The notes under the pieces: model-generated
The model's input: the letters and a program-made list of their open reading frames with translations, nothing else
Databases searched by the model: none
What the model was told of the DNA's origin: nothing
Assembly: GCA_013166775.1 (NCBI GenBank)
Contig: JABLTJ010000008.1
Location: 1-64,000, forward strand
Reading direction: 5' to 3'
Origin: Promethearchaeati archaeon
GTDB lineage: Archaea > Asgardarchaeota > Heimdallarchaeia > Heimdallarchaeales > Heimdallarchaeaceae
DNA length: 64,000 nt
Translations under genes and position numbers: made by a program
Part shown: positions 27,276 through 36,030 of the stretch, piece by piece
How the letters are laid out: each line of letters begins with the position of its first letter
Position numbering within the stretch: position 1 is the stretch's first letter

Positions 27276-27640
27276 CTATTCTTGAAAAGATGGTTTAGCT
27301 GTATTTTCAAGAGGTTTTATGAATCGATTACTTACATTGCAATATAAGATTCCAATGATTCCAATAACTGCAACAGCTACAAATAACCAAATTGAAAATA
27401 ATTTATATATATCAGGATTTATGAATCCGATAATCGCCCCAATCAATAGAGGGATACCTAAAATAAAAACAAAATTGAATAAAAATTCGACAATCCTTTT
27501 CTATCAACACTGAACTCTTTTTTCCTGATAGCTTTGTGAAATACTTCATATCTGTCAATTAAAAAGTTAAGCTGACCAAATAACATTAAAAAACCAAGCA
27601 CGAACAGAACGATGCTAATGATTATCGAGTAAACTTCCAT
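27276..27640 (-). pseudogene. Small four-helix membrane protein gene with a single-base frameshift
   Basis: From the ATG at 27640 the first 50 or so codons give two elements: a hydrophobic helix (VYSIIISIVLFVLGFLML) and a charged loop. That frame stops at 27458. A second frame carries on through two more hydrophobic helices (GIPLLIGAIIGF and WLFVAVAVIGIIGIL) to a stop at 27276. The switch must fall between about 27458 and 27510; a missing base in the AAAA run near 27500 would join them as one protein of about 120 residues. The layout resembles small DUF3784-type membrane proteins. It may be a real mutation or a homopolymer sequencing error. Confidence 0.65.
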
Positions 27641-27966
27641 GAATGATCAACTACTAATGAAAATAGTTACTTTTAAACACTAGCAAAAAACACCAAGAGA
27701 TTCATAACTTATTTGCATTCAAAGGGTAACAGTATAAAACTGTCAAGTAAATAAGCTTCATAGCATGTGAGCTATTTAGAGGTCCTAAAGAGAATTGGAA
27801 ACAAATAGGTTAAATATTTTTTACAGCATAATGAAAATGAAACGAAATCATTTTTTCTACTAATAAGCTTGCTGTTTAGTGGTCCTTATTAGAAGGGAAT
27901 GCTTGCCTTACATACCGTTTGTCTATCTTTAAATATATCAATAGACTATTTTCTTTTGGTGGACAT
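27641..27966. other. Structured non-coding stretch before the winged-helix gene
   Basis: No supported gene. It contains two good hairpins: AAAATGA/TCATTTT with a 7-base loop at 27834-27854, and CTAATAAG/CTTATTAG at 27860-27892 with a 17-base loop. Weaker ones are ACAGT/ACTGT and ATAGC/GCTAT. They lie upstream of the TATA-like box at 27928, so they are outside the predicted transcript of the regulator and could be operator or terminator elements. Confidence 0.45.
27928..27938 (+). promoter_or_regulatory. TATA-like box for the winged-helix gene
   Basis: TTTAAATATAT ends 28 bases before the ATG at 27967, which is the spacing expected for a nearly leaderless archaeal transcript. A GGTGG directly before the ATG could still act as ribosome binding site if transcription starts slightly earlier. 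Confidence 0.5.
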
Positions 27967-28416
27967 ATGTTTGAAAAATTATCAAAAGAAGATTTCAAGT
28001 TTTTTTTACTCAACTCAAAAAAAGAGATTTCCTATATTTTCGGTATTCTAGATGACAGGGAAGCTTTAGATGTCATATCCTTCCTTTTCTATGAACCTTC
28101 TAACTTCAAAACTTTGAAAGCAGAATTTACTCACATTGATAAGAATAAGTTATCGAGTTACTTATCAAATTTCTGGGATTTTGGGATTATAGAAATAAAC
28201 ATCCATGACAAATATCAAATAACAAAGACTGGCAAGAAGTTTTTTCAACTTACAATTCAGTTAGTCGTTGAATCTCTTATGAGTCACGAGATTACAGATG
28301 AAAAGATGAGAAAGATACTGGTTCAAAAGGTTGGAGAAAAAGAACTTAAACAATTCAAAAAAGAAAGACAAGAAAATAAGGCTAAAGGAATTCAATTATC
28401 AATGATAAGAATTTAA
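27967..28416 (+). CDS. Winged-helix DNA-binding protein (ArsR-like)
   Basis: About 149 residues from the ATG at 27967; a longer reading from 27919 exists, but the TATA-like box and GGTGG favour the shorter. The helix order and wing are visible: DREALDVISFLFYEP, then LKAEFTHIDKNKLSSYLSNFWDFGIIE, a recognition helix and turn, and the wing DKYQITKTGKKFF. The C-terminus is a charged helix. It is probably a local transcription regulator; no metal-binding cysteine motif is present. No clear target is visible, though the hairpin-rich stretch upstream could be its own operator. Confidence 0.75.
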   Translation: MFEKLSKEDFKFFLLNSKKEISYIFGILDDREALDVISFLFYEPSNFKTLKAEFTHIDKNKLSSYLSNFWDFGIIEINIHDKYQITKTGKKFFQLTIQLVVESLMSHEITDEKMRKILVQKVGEKELKQFKKERQENKAKGIQLSMIRI

Positions 28417-28497
28417 ACTAGTTTTATATTGATAAGACAAAATAATATTTCAATAAAAAAAAAGTATAGTGAAGTTGCAAAGCTGCTTCTTGACTAT

Positions 28498-29889
28498 CTA
28501 ATTCAACTTTTGTGTTGCTTTCCTTGGAATGACTTTTCCTGTTCCTGCCTTTGCAGTTATCTTACCATCTTCGTAGACAACTTGCCCACGTCTAATAGTT
28601 ACTTTAGGCCATCCAGCGTATGATTGCCCATTATAAACAGAAAATCCTGCTTGTGAGAACATATCTTCATCTCTAATAACACGTTCTTCTTCTAAATCCC
28701 AAAGAACAAGATCAGCATCAGAACCAATTTGTATAGTTCCTTTTCTTGGATAGAGTCCAAACAGTTTTGCTACATTCGTTGATGTTAATTCAACAAATCT
28801 TTCTAAAGTAATTTTCCCAGAAGCAACACCTTTTGAGTAAAACATTGGCAACATGACTTGAAGTTCATTTATTCCTGGAACCAATTTGCTAATACTAAGT
28901 TCAGGATTCAGTTTTTGTTCTCGAGTGTGAGGTGCATGGTCGGTTGCTACAGTGCTTATTGATCCTTTTTTGACACCTTTCCAGAGCGCTTCTACATCTG
29001 ATTTTTCTCTTAATGGTGGTTGAACAACATAAAATGCTCCTTCTGGTTCGAGATATTTTTCTCTGGTTAGATAGAGAAAAATTGGTCTTCCTTCAACATA
29101 TACTGGTATATTCTGAACTTGAGCTTTTTCACAAATCTTGAGAGCTCCTTCTGAAGAAAGATGAACAACATAAATTGGAGCTCCAGTTGAATTTGATATC
29201 TCAACTGCCTTTTGTGTAGCAACTGTTTCTGATTCCACAGGTCTGCTATCAGCATAATACTTTAGTGATTCCTTCCCATCTTCAGTCATCTTTTCACAAG
29301 TTGTTTTAATAATCTCATTATCTTCACAATGTATCATTGAAAGCATTTCATTATTCTTTGCAGCTTGAATTGCTTTTATGTACATCTCCTCATTAGCATC
29401 ATAATCATCTGTAACCATGAAGATCTTTATTGTGTTACATCCTTTCTCCATCAACTTTGGGATTTCTTGAATTGTTTCGTCTGTTGGGGTAAATATTACT
29501 GGGTGGATAATGAAATCAGCAATTGCATGCTCGTTTATTGATTTCGTTTCTCTTTCAATAGTTCCTAATGGTTTTTCATCTTTATCTGGTACTGAAATGC
29601 AACCTAAAGTAGTTATTCCTCCTGCAAGTGCTGCTTTGGAACCACTCTCAAAATCATCAGACCATCGGAATTCCTTTGGAACATAATCAGGTAAAGAGAG
29701 ATGAACATGTGGATCTATTCCTCCTGGCATAATCACTAAATTCCCAGCATCAATCTCCTTTACTGATCTAGAAAAAGTTTTTAATTTCTGACCAATTTCA
29801 TTGATTTTTTCGTCAATGATTCGAATATCTGCTTTGATACGTCCTGTTTCAGTAAATATCAAACCATCTCGGATTACTATTTCACTCAT
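28498..29889 (-). CDS. Dihydropyrimidinase/hydantoinase-type amidohydrolase
   Basis: About 463 residues. Metal ligands of the cyclic amidohydrolase family are visible: HxH in PGGIDPHVHLSL, the carbamylated Lys in KIFMVTDD, His in MIHCEDNE and in VVHLSSEG, and Asp in VATDHAPHT. The C-terminal GADADLVLWDLE type block (here GSDADLVLWD) completes the composite domain. Members open hydantoin, dihydropyrimidine, allantoin or dihydroorotate rings. The Asp in KIFMVTDDYDA and overall length suit a dihydropyrimidinase or hydantoinase rather than dihydroorotase. I chose the ATG at 29889. An NTF2-like gene lies 27 bases upstream on the same strand. Confidence 0.88.
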   Translation of the reverse strand: MSEIVIRDGLIFTETGRIKADIRIIDEKINEIGQKLKTFSRSVKEIDAGNLVIMPGGIDPHVHLSLPDYVPKEFRWSDDFESGSKAALAGGITTLGCISVPDKDEKPLGTIERETKSINEHAIADFIIHPVIFTPTDETIQEIPKLMEKGCNTIKIFMVTDDYDANEEMYIKAIQAAKNNEMLSMIHCEDNEIIKTTCEKMTEDGKESLKYYADSRPVESETVATQKAVEISNSTGAPIYVVHLSSEGALKICEKAQVQNIPVYVEGRPIFLYLTREKYLEPEGAFYVVQPPLREKSDVEALWKGVKKGSISTVATDHAPHTREQKLNPELSISKLVPGINELQVMLPMFYSKGVASGKITLERFVELTSTNVAKLFGLYPRKGTIQIGSDADLVLWDLEEERVIRDEDMFSQAGFSVYNGQSYAGWPKVTIRRGQVVYEDGKITAKAGTGKVIPRKATQKLN

Positions 29890-29916
29890 ATTATACAACT
29901 GCTATTCTTTCTGATT

Positions 29917-30297
29917 TTAAGATTGTTGGACTCCTGGCATCTTTCTATTTTCTGGTGTATCTTCATATATCCGCCATTCAGCTATAAGATTATCTCTGAT
30001 TTTTGCTGTCCAAACTGCAGGACCATCTAAAGGATCATGGGAGCATGTTGAATATCCCAGTAAGATGACAAAATTTTCTTGATTTTCAACTCTTGTAAAA
30101 ACATTCTGATAATCTGGGTACTCATCAAAGAATTCTTCCCAGCACTGTAACATGTGTTCTTTGCCATTGTGTACTTTTCCCAGAATATCGATGAACACAT
30201 GATCTTCTGTCATTAATTTTGCACACCCATCTACACTTCGAGCATTAATCTGTTCATTATAAAGAAGAGCAATAATCTTTGGATATCTTTCTTCCAT
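29917..30297 (-). CDS. NTF2/SnoaL-like small protein
   Basis: A 126-residue protein with the cone-shaped NTF2-like pattern: an N-terminal helix pair, DGCAKLMTEDHVFIDILGKVHNGKEHMLQCWEEFF, and closing beta strands ending in EWRIYED. Enzymatic and purely binding members share this shape, and no catalytic set can be assigned. Its position just upstream of the amidohydrolase suggests a helper or linked pathway step. The two genes have 27 bases between them and could be one transcript. Confidence 0.75.
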   Translation of the reverse strand: MEERYPKIIALLYNEQINARSVDGCAKLMTEDHVFIDILGKVHNGKEHMLQCWEEFFDEYPDYQNVFTRVENQENFVILLGYSTCSHDPLDGPAVWTAKIRDNLIAEWRIYEDTPENRKMPGVQQS

Positions 30298-30418
30298 ATG
30301 AAGACATTCTTTTTTACGAATTTAATGTTATTGTGAAAGAACTCTTGTGTGTTAAATAAAACTTTGAAATTCATCTAAAACTTTAATATTACTTCAGTAT
30401 TTCCGATATTGTTTAATT

Positions 30419-31795
30419 ATGAGCTCTAAATTTGCTACCAAATTCAAGGATTATCTTCCTGAAGCTAATCTGATGCCTTTATTAATTTCCTATCTGTTAG
30501 ATGCTCTCGCTATTTCTCTCTATTGGATTTTCTTCTCGATTTGGTTAAATGAAGAAGTAATTACTCCTGAAGCAGGTTATAATTACCCTTATCTCATGTT
30601 AGCAGTAGTTCTCTCACTCCCTGCATTTATTTCTATAATTGGCAGTTCTCTATTAAGTAGCTTTTCTGATAAAATCGGACGTAGAAAAGAGATCATGTTT
30701 TTTGTTCGACTGTTATTAGTGACACAATTTATTTTACTCATCTTCTTTAATAACTCAGCTTTGCAGATTATACTTATTTTAGCAGCTTTCAGTTTCCATA
30801 ATGTGTATTATATTTTACACAACGCTTTGAGTACATCAATTTGCCATCCAGATAAGAGAGGTCAAGTATCTAGTTTTCAACTTTTCTTTGCTAGTCTAGG
30901 ATGGATGATAGGGAGTAGCGTTTCGGGTGTGATTTTCAATAATCTAGGAATACTTGGAAGTTTGAGTTTTGGTGCAGGTTTTGCGTTATTAACTGGAGTT
31001 ACTGTCTTGTTGTCTCCAAGTAAACCAAAGGAAAATGAAACTAAAGAAGCAATTAAAGATGAAACTGAAGAATCTTATAGTTTACCAATAGCACCTAGTT
31101 TGCAAGCAAAACCAAATGCCGCTAAATATCCTTTTCCAATTAGTGTTAAATTGAAAAGAACAAAAAATAAATCAAGAAGCTATTGGCAGATACTTACAAG
31201 TAGAAGTATTATCTTCTTCCTACTGACTCTTGCTGTTTTGGATTTTGGAACGGGACCCTTTAATGCTATGTCCTCAGTTTATTTAAAAGGAGTAGGACTC
31301 CCTAACAACTTTATCGCTTTAGCAAATACTCTTGCAACTTTTATTGGAATGATTTTCCAAATCTTTCTTGGAGTAATTCTTGATAGGAGAGGAAGACGTC
31401 CAGTACTTCTAGTTGCTGTATTAGTATACCCAATATTGTTTTCCCTTATCTATGTACTATCAAATTACTGGATAGCTGTGTTTATCCTGTATTGCTATCC
31501 ACTTTATGCTTTAAGGAATCCAACAGCAAATTCCATTATGTCTGATTTAACAAATACAAAAGAAAGAGCAAGAGGTATGAGTCTTCTATCTTTTCAAAAC
31601 ACAATTTTTCTTTATCTAGGATCTTACATAGGCGCATTTATCGCAGACATATCAGCTCAAGGATTATACATATTTCCTATATTCCCAATAGCATTTGGAA
31701 CAATTGCTTTGTTTTTAGTATTTTTCTTTATAAAGGAAACTAATGTTAAATTACTTAAACCGTATGAAAACACAGTTAAATTACTTGCAGAGTGA
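30419..31795 (+). CDS. Major facilitator superfamily transporter
   Basis: A 458-residue protein with about 12 hydrophobic helices in two halves joined by a charged loop near residues 200-250. The MFS motif A loop between helices 2 and 3 reads SFSDKIGRRKE, and its second-half counterpart reads GVILDRRGRRP, so both halves are intact. It moves a small solute across the cytoplasmic membrane by proton or sodium coupling. The substrate is not evident; multidrug and sugar carriers both have this form. It diverges from the amidohydrolase operon, which may link it to uptake of that substrate. Confidence 0.9.
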   Translation: MSSKFATKFKDYLPEANLMPLLISYLLDALAISLYWIFFSIWLNEEVITPEAGYNYPYLMLAVVLSLPAFISIIGSSLLSSFSDKIGRRKEIMFFVRLLLVTQFILLIFFNNSALQIILILAAFSFHNVYYILHNALSTSICHPDKRGQVSSFQLFFASLGWMIGSSVSGVIFNNLGILGSLSFGAGFALLTGVTVLLSPSKPKENETKEAIKDETEESYSLPIAPSLQAKPNAAKYPFPISVKLKRTKNKSRSYWQILTSRSIIFFLLTLAVLDFGTGPFNAMSSVYLKGVGLPNNFIALANTLATFIGMIFQIFLGVILDRRGRRPVLLVAVLVYPILFSLIYVLSNYWIAVFILYCYPLYALRNPTANSIMSDLTNTKERARGMSLLSFQNTIFLYLGSYIGAFIADISAQGLYIFPIFPIAFGTIALFLVFFFIKETNVKLLKPYENTVKLLAE

Positions 31796-31812
31796 AAAAA
31801 CTGTAATTATTC

Positions 31813-32085
31813 TTAATCTATCTCCTTAACTTCTACGTAATCAATGGTAATGGTACTGATTGTTTCGATAACCTCTCCAATTATCTCAACTTTTTTATCA
31901 ATAAATTTGTGAAGATTTGGATCCTTTTGCCATAAATTAGTTTTTTTTCTTACTAATATCTCCTCCCATCTGGCTTTATATTCGTCCAGAGGTTGAAGAT
32001 AATATTCAGGACCAGCAGACAAAGTATCTTTTCCTACAAGTTTTTCTATTAAAACTCCTACAATCTTCCCTTTCATTTGTTTCAC
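31813..32085 (-). CDS. Small protein of unknown function
   Basis: A 90-residue protein that I do not recognise. The first half is mixed and charged, with KARWEEILVRKKTNLW in the middle; the end (FIDKKVEIIGEVIETISTITIDYVEVKEID) alternates in the manner of a small beta-barrel or OB-like fold. No cysteines, metal site or membrane helix. It starts at an ATG after a weak ribosome site and ends 18 bases from the convergent MFS gene. Coding appearance is reasonable but not proven. Confidence 0.5.
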   Translation of the reverse strand: MKQMKGKIVGVLIEKLVGKDTLSAGPEYYLQPLDEYKARWEEILVRKKTNLWQKDPNLHKFIDKKVEIIGEVIETISTITIDYVEVKEID

Positions 32086-32137
32086 AATTATACGTTTACT
32101 TTGTAATCCCTAGATTTTAAATTTTCCACCCAATCTT

Positions 32138-32313
32138 TCAGATTATCATAAAACAATAAGATTTTTTTTGTACCTTTTTGTTTATTCCCAATTTCTTCAG
32201 ATTTCTAAGATTGCTAAGACTTTCCGGAAGTTCTTCCAATGGATTATTAAAAATCTGCAGCTCTACAAGATTAGTCTAGTTCCCTATATTTGCTGGTAAA
32301 GTAACGCTTAGCT
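32138..32313 (-). pseudogene. Leucine-rich-repeat gene remnant
   Basis: Between two genes, the minus strand reads LPANIGN-stop-TNLVELQIFNNPLEELPESLSNL and RNLKKLGI, which is clearly two repeats of the bacterial/Asgard LRR consensus (LPxxIGNLxNLxxLxLxxNxLxxLPxxL). A TAG at 32276-32278 falls where Leu is expected, another stop lies just upstream near 32314, and the frame ends at a TGA at 32138. No start exists. It is a decayed piece of a larger LRR protein. Confidence 0.75.
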
Positions 32314-32329
32314 AGTATCGATAAATAAC

Positions 32330-32896
32330 TTATTTTACAATATCTTTCAATATTTTATTGTTTTTCACTATTCCCCAAGCACAGAATTCGAGATTCTTCC
32401 AACGTAAGAATTGTTGATTATCTGGTATATTTAGCAAATGAGCAAAGTAGAGTGATAAGTTAATACCATGACAAACAATAAGAATCTTCCTATTTGAAAA
32501 CTCCAGATTCAAAGCTCTTACACCAACTAGAAATCTATCCAAAGTACTCTTTGCTGATTCCCAATTATCAGCACATTCTTCCTTATCCGTTAAAGCTCTC
32601 TCAACCTTTTTATCGTACTCACTTTTTCTTGTTTGATAAGAAAATCCTCTGTTCAACTCATTAAAACTAGCATTAGACTTAATCTTTTTATCTAGTTTTT
32701 TTGCGATGAAAGACGCTGTTTGTAAAGCTTTTTTCTCTGCTGATGAAATTATTATTTCTATATCATCAAATACTCCACTTTGTACTTTCTCTTTGATATT
32801 CTTGATTCCTTCTTCTGATAGATCCCACTGATCAGCTGGTTTAGATAAATCTACATTTGTTAAAGCATGTCTTAAGAAAATGAATTCATTTGACAT
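32330..32896 (-). CDS. Histidine phosphatase family protein (copy 2)
   Basis: A 188-residue phosphoglycerate-mutase-like phosphatase. Catalytic Arg-His in FLRHAL at the N-terminus, a helper region IIISSAEKKALQTA, and the second His in VCHGINLSLYF are present. It is a paralogue of the gene right upstream (32901-33476), with the same helix pattern, spacing and final ...CAWGIVKNN.... Members dephosphorylate small phosphate esters or proteins (SixA type). Substrate unknown. It lies 4 bases after the first copy, so they are one operon formed by tandem duplication. Confidence 0.83.
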   Translation of the reverse strand: MSNEFIFLRHALTNVDLSKPADQWDLSEEGIKNIKEKVQSGVFDDIEIIISSAEKKALQTASFIAKKLDKKIKSNASFNELNRGFSYQTRKSEYDKKVERALTDKEECADNWESAKSTLDRFLVGVRALNLEFSNRKILIVCHGINLSLYFAHLLNIPDNQQFLRWKNLEFCAWGIVKNNKILKDIVK

Positions 32897-32900
32897 AAAT

Positions 32901-33476
32901 TTAAATTACCTCTCCAGTTATATCTCTTATAACTTCATTGTCTTTGACTATTCCCCATGCGCATTGTTTTAGTGATTTATACCTTGGAAATAGATTTGAC
33001 AAAGGTTCCTTTAACTGTTGAGTGAAATAAAGAGTCATAACTATACCATGGCTAACAATCAGAATTTTCTTGTGGTTATACTCACTGTTTATTCTATCAA
33101 TTGCCATTTGGTATCTTTTGTAAGCTTTATTTGCAGGTTCCCAGTTTGCTATATCTTTTTCATAATTTGTCAAAACGGATTCTGCAATTTCCATATATTC
33201 AGCAGAAGTTTCTATCAGTTCAGCTCCTTTTTCAATCTCATTTAAGTCTGGATTTGTAATGATTTCCTTATCTAAACGATTTGCAAGGAAATAGGCTGTT
33301 TGAATACACATTTTCTGTGAAGAAGAGATTATCACATTTACATCATCAAATATTCCCGCAGTAAATACTTCTTCTATGTACTTTAATCCTTCATCCGATA
33401 AAATCCACTTTTCAGAATGAGCATCAGTGTCTTTTTTGATTTTTGCATGTCTTAGAAAAATAATTGTGTTTTGCAT
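32901..33476 (-). CDS. Histidine phosphatase family protein (copy 1)
   Basis: About 191 residues from the ATG at 33476; a longer reading from 33527 adds a hydrophobic stretch that I consider untranslated. It shows Arg-His in IFLRHAK, IIISSSQKMCIQTA, and the second catalytic His in VSHGIVMTLYF. It ends with the block QCAWGIVKDNEV, shared with the copy downstream. The two are about 40 percent alike by eye. A cytoplasmic phosphatase of the SixA/CobC-like branch is likely; no nearby gene suggests a substrate. Confidence 0.83.
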   Translation of the reverse strand: MQNTIIFLRHAKIKKDTDAHSEKWILSDEGLKYIEEVFTAGIFDDVNVIISSSQKMCIQTAYFLANRLDKEIITNPDLNEIEKGAELIETSAEYMEIAESVLTNYEKDIANWEPANKAYKRYQMAIDRINSEYNHKKILIVSHGIVMTLYFTQQLKEPLSNLFPRYKSLKQCAWGIVKDNEVIRDITGEVI

Positions 33477-33680
33477 GTAATCAAAAGAAAACAGAAAGGA
33501 AAAATAAAAATCTTTTCTAAAGACCAATTATTGGAATGTCCACTCTAGATGATAGAAAGTAGAAGCCCCATTTCATCGTTTCGACCACTTATTTTATCTC
33601 AATACCATGAATATATTTTAAAAACTGATTGAACATAATGAAATAAGAAGCAATCCAATACTGGAAATGGATGTGAAAAA

Positions 33681-34360
33681 TTGTTCAAAATACATACGAT
33701 AAAATTTGGTTTTGTAAAAGTGTACCTCCTAGAAACAGAGAGTGGATTGGTTTTAATTGATACTGGTTTACCAAAAAGCGAAAATAAACTCTGGAAGTAT
33801 ATGGAAAACAAAAACTCAAACCTAAGGATATTAAACTAATCATTATTACTCATGGTCACCAAGATCATGTTGGAAGCTTAAGAGCAATTAAAAACAGAAC
33901 CAAAGCACAAATTCTTATTCATGCACATGATGGTTTATTACTGAATGCTGGAATAAGTCCCAAAGTCTATCCTACTATTTGGATTTTAAAGAAATTCTAT
34001 AACCCAGATAAAGAATTAAAAATTACACCAGTAAAATCTGATATTATAATTACTGATGAATATTCATTAGAAGAATTTGGTATTAATGGGAAAGTTATAC
34101 ACACCCCTGGGCATACAAAGGGTTCAATTACTGTGATAGTTGATTCAAAATATGCTTTTGTTGGAGATCTAGCTATGAAAATTCCTCCCTTATCTTTTTC
34201 ATATGAACCTATTATAGCTGAAAACTTGAAACAAGTATATTCTAGTTGGCAGAAGATTATTGATTATGGAGTAGAAGAAATTTACCCATCTCATGGAAAA
34301 ATTTTCAATATTAAATTATTGAGCAAAATTCTAAATAAAAGAAAAGGAAAAGAGAAGTGA
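33681..34360 (+). pseudogene. Metallo-beta-lactamase-fold hydrolase gene with a frameshift
   Basis: The N-terminal part (TTG at 33681; FGFVKVYLLETESGLVLIDTGL) is the usual first sheet of the fold and stops at 33837. The rest continues one frame over from about 33805 to 34360 and carries the intact metal site THGHQDHVG, HTPGHTKGS, a VGDLAM block with the bridging Asp, and the late His of PSHGK. Adding one A in the CAAAAAC run near 33809-33815 would join them into about 227 residues. Either a recent single-base deletion or a homopolymer sequencing error explains it. Confidence 0.8.
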
Positions 34361-34364
34361 GATA

Positions 34365-36017
34365 TTATTCGTAGAGTTGTACTAAACGATCGATTACAAT
34401 ATCACTTCTATATTCAGGTAAGAGCATTGGAGCATAGCGTTTTTCTTTCAACCCTAAAGAATCTAGTGTCAAGGTATTTTTTCTAACATGGTCTAAAGAT
34501 AATTTTCCTACTTTGACCTTATTTATCTCTTTAGCCGCTTCTATACCTGCACGACGACCAAAAACATTGATTTCGAGGAGTGAATTACCCATAAGACGAT
34601 TCTTACCGTGAACCCCTCCTGAAACTTCTCCTGCAATCATCAGTCCAGGAATAGAACTATGACACCTTTCATCATGTAAAACTCCACCATTTTGATAATG
34701 GAGTGTTGGATAAATTAGAATTGGATCCACAGTCATATCTATACCAAAGCGTTGGAACATACGGTCCATTGCCGCGAGATTTTTCTTTATGGTTCCTTTC
34801 CCTCTGATTTCCTCAATTAAAGGAGAATCTAACCATACTCCTCTCATACCTGTAGGAGATTCGATGTAATTATCTGTATTATTACAACATCTAATAATTG
34901 CAGAAGCTTCAACGTCTCTAGGTTCCAATGGATAACAAACTTGCTCTCCGTTTCTTCCTAATACTTGAGCTCCTAATCCTCTAACCTTTTCAGTAATTAG
35001 AAGTCCAACGATTTGCTCTGGATATGCTGCTCCAGTAGGATGGAATTGGGTTGATTCAAGATTCCTTAGTTTTGCGTTAGCTCTATAAGCCATTAGTACT
35101 CCATCCATTGTCGCACCATAATGATTTGTTGTTGGAAATCCTGCAACGTGAAGTCTTCCAAATCCTCCGGTTGCCATAATAGTAGTTTTCGCTCTTACAA
35201 CGAAATATTGTTTTGTTTCAAGATGATAAAGAATAGCACCTGCAACTCTACCTGTTTCATCAGTTAACAATTCTATTGCGGGAGTGAACTCTAGTACTGG
35301 GATGTTAAGATTTCTAAATTCATCTCTTACAACTCTAAAGATTTCTAAACCTGTATAATCCTTTGAACTATGCATTCTAAATCTGGATGTACCTCCACCA
35401 GAAAGTACCATGAAATTCCCGTTTTCATCTAAATCATACATTACACCAAGATCTTTGTGCCATTTTAGAATTGTTGGCGCGTCACTAACTAGAGCTTTTG
35501 CTAATTCTGGAATATTATCAAAATGACCACCACCAACAGCATCAAGATAATGAATCAAAGGAGAATCCTCAGGCCTATCTGCAATTTGAATTCCTCCTTG
35601 TGCCATTACTGTGTTAGCATCACCGTGTCTTAGTTTACTACTAACAAGAATGTCTTCAGCAGGTACTCCTGAGTAATTAGCCCATATTGCAGCAGCAGTG
35701 CCAGCACCTCCAGCACCTATAATTAGAACTCCCACATCATAATCGATTTTTGAAAGATCAATTTCATCAGGATTGATAATCGGGTAAGATTCAAGAATAT
35801 TTGCAATTTCTTCAGGAACTATATCACCCTTGTTTTCTCCATATAGAAGAGCCCTTTTTACATCTGTTTTGTAGTCTGGATGGTTTTCTTTGAGAACCTT
35901 GTCACGTTCTTCCATTGTCATGTGAGGAAATGCTTCATTAATACGCTTGCTTCTAGTTTTATTGACATTTTCAATCGATTTTCTCATTTCTTCTGTATAT
36001 CCACCTATTAGTTTCAT
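34365..36017 (-). CDS. Fumarate reductase/succinate dehydrogenase-type flavoprotein subunit (TfrA-like)
   Basis: About 550 residues. FAD-binding IIGAGGAGTAAA, the block HGDANTVMAQGG, active-site regions SRFRMHSSKDYTG and QFHPTG, and the Arg-bearing EKVRGLGAQ place it in the fumarate-reductase flavoprotein family. I chose the ATG at 36017 with GAGGTG upstream. It is the last gene of the 18-gene redox operon, 13 bases after the Fe-S subunit. No membrane anchor gene follows, so the enzyme should be soluble, like the thiol:fumarate reductase of methanogens. Fumarate reduction or succinate oxidation is the likely reaction; related flavoproteins act on other enoates. Confidence 0.85.
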   Translation of the reverse strand: MKLIGGYTEEMRKSIENVNKTRSKRINEAFPHMTMEERDKVLKENHPDYKTDVKRALLYGENKGDIVPEEIANILESYPIINPDEIDLSKIDYDVGVLIIGAGGAGTAAAIWANYSGVPAEDILVSSKLRHGDANTVMAQGGIQIADRPEDSPLIHYLDAVGGGHFDNIPELAKALVSDAPTILKWHKDLGVMYDLDENGNFMVLSGGGTSRFRMHSSKDYTGLEIFRVVRDEFRNLNIPVLEFTPAIELLTDETGRVAGAILYHLETKQYFVVRAKTTIMATGGFGRLHVAGFPTTNHYGATMDGVLMAYRANAKLRNLESTQFHPTGAAYPEQIVGLLITEKVRGLGAQVLGRNGEQVCYPLEPRDVEASAIIRCCNNTDNYIESPTGMRGVWLDSPLIEEIRGKGTIKKNLAAMDRMFQRFGIDMTVDPILIYPTLHYQNGGVLHDERCHSSIPGLMIAGEVSGGVHGKNRLMGNSLLEINVFGRRAGIEAAKEINKVKVGKLSLDHVRKNTLTLDSLGLKEKRYAPMLLPEYRSDIVIDRLVQLYE

Positions 36018-36030
36018 TTTTTGCACCTCT

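Noticed and set aside
27319..27513. A 64-codon plus-strand open frame
   Set aside because: The minus strand explains this stretch better as the two C-terminal membrane helices of a frameshifted protein.
33599..33811. A 70-codon minus-strand open frame
   Set aside because: It is antisense to the N-terminal part of the metallo-beta-lactamase-fold gene and has no family features.
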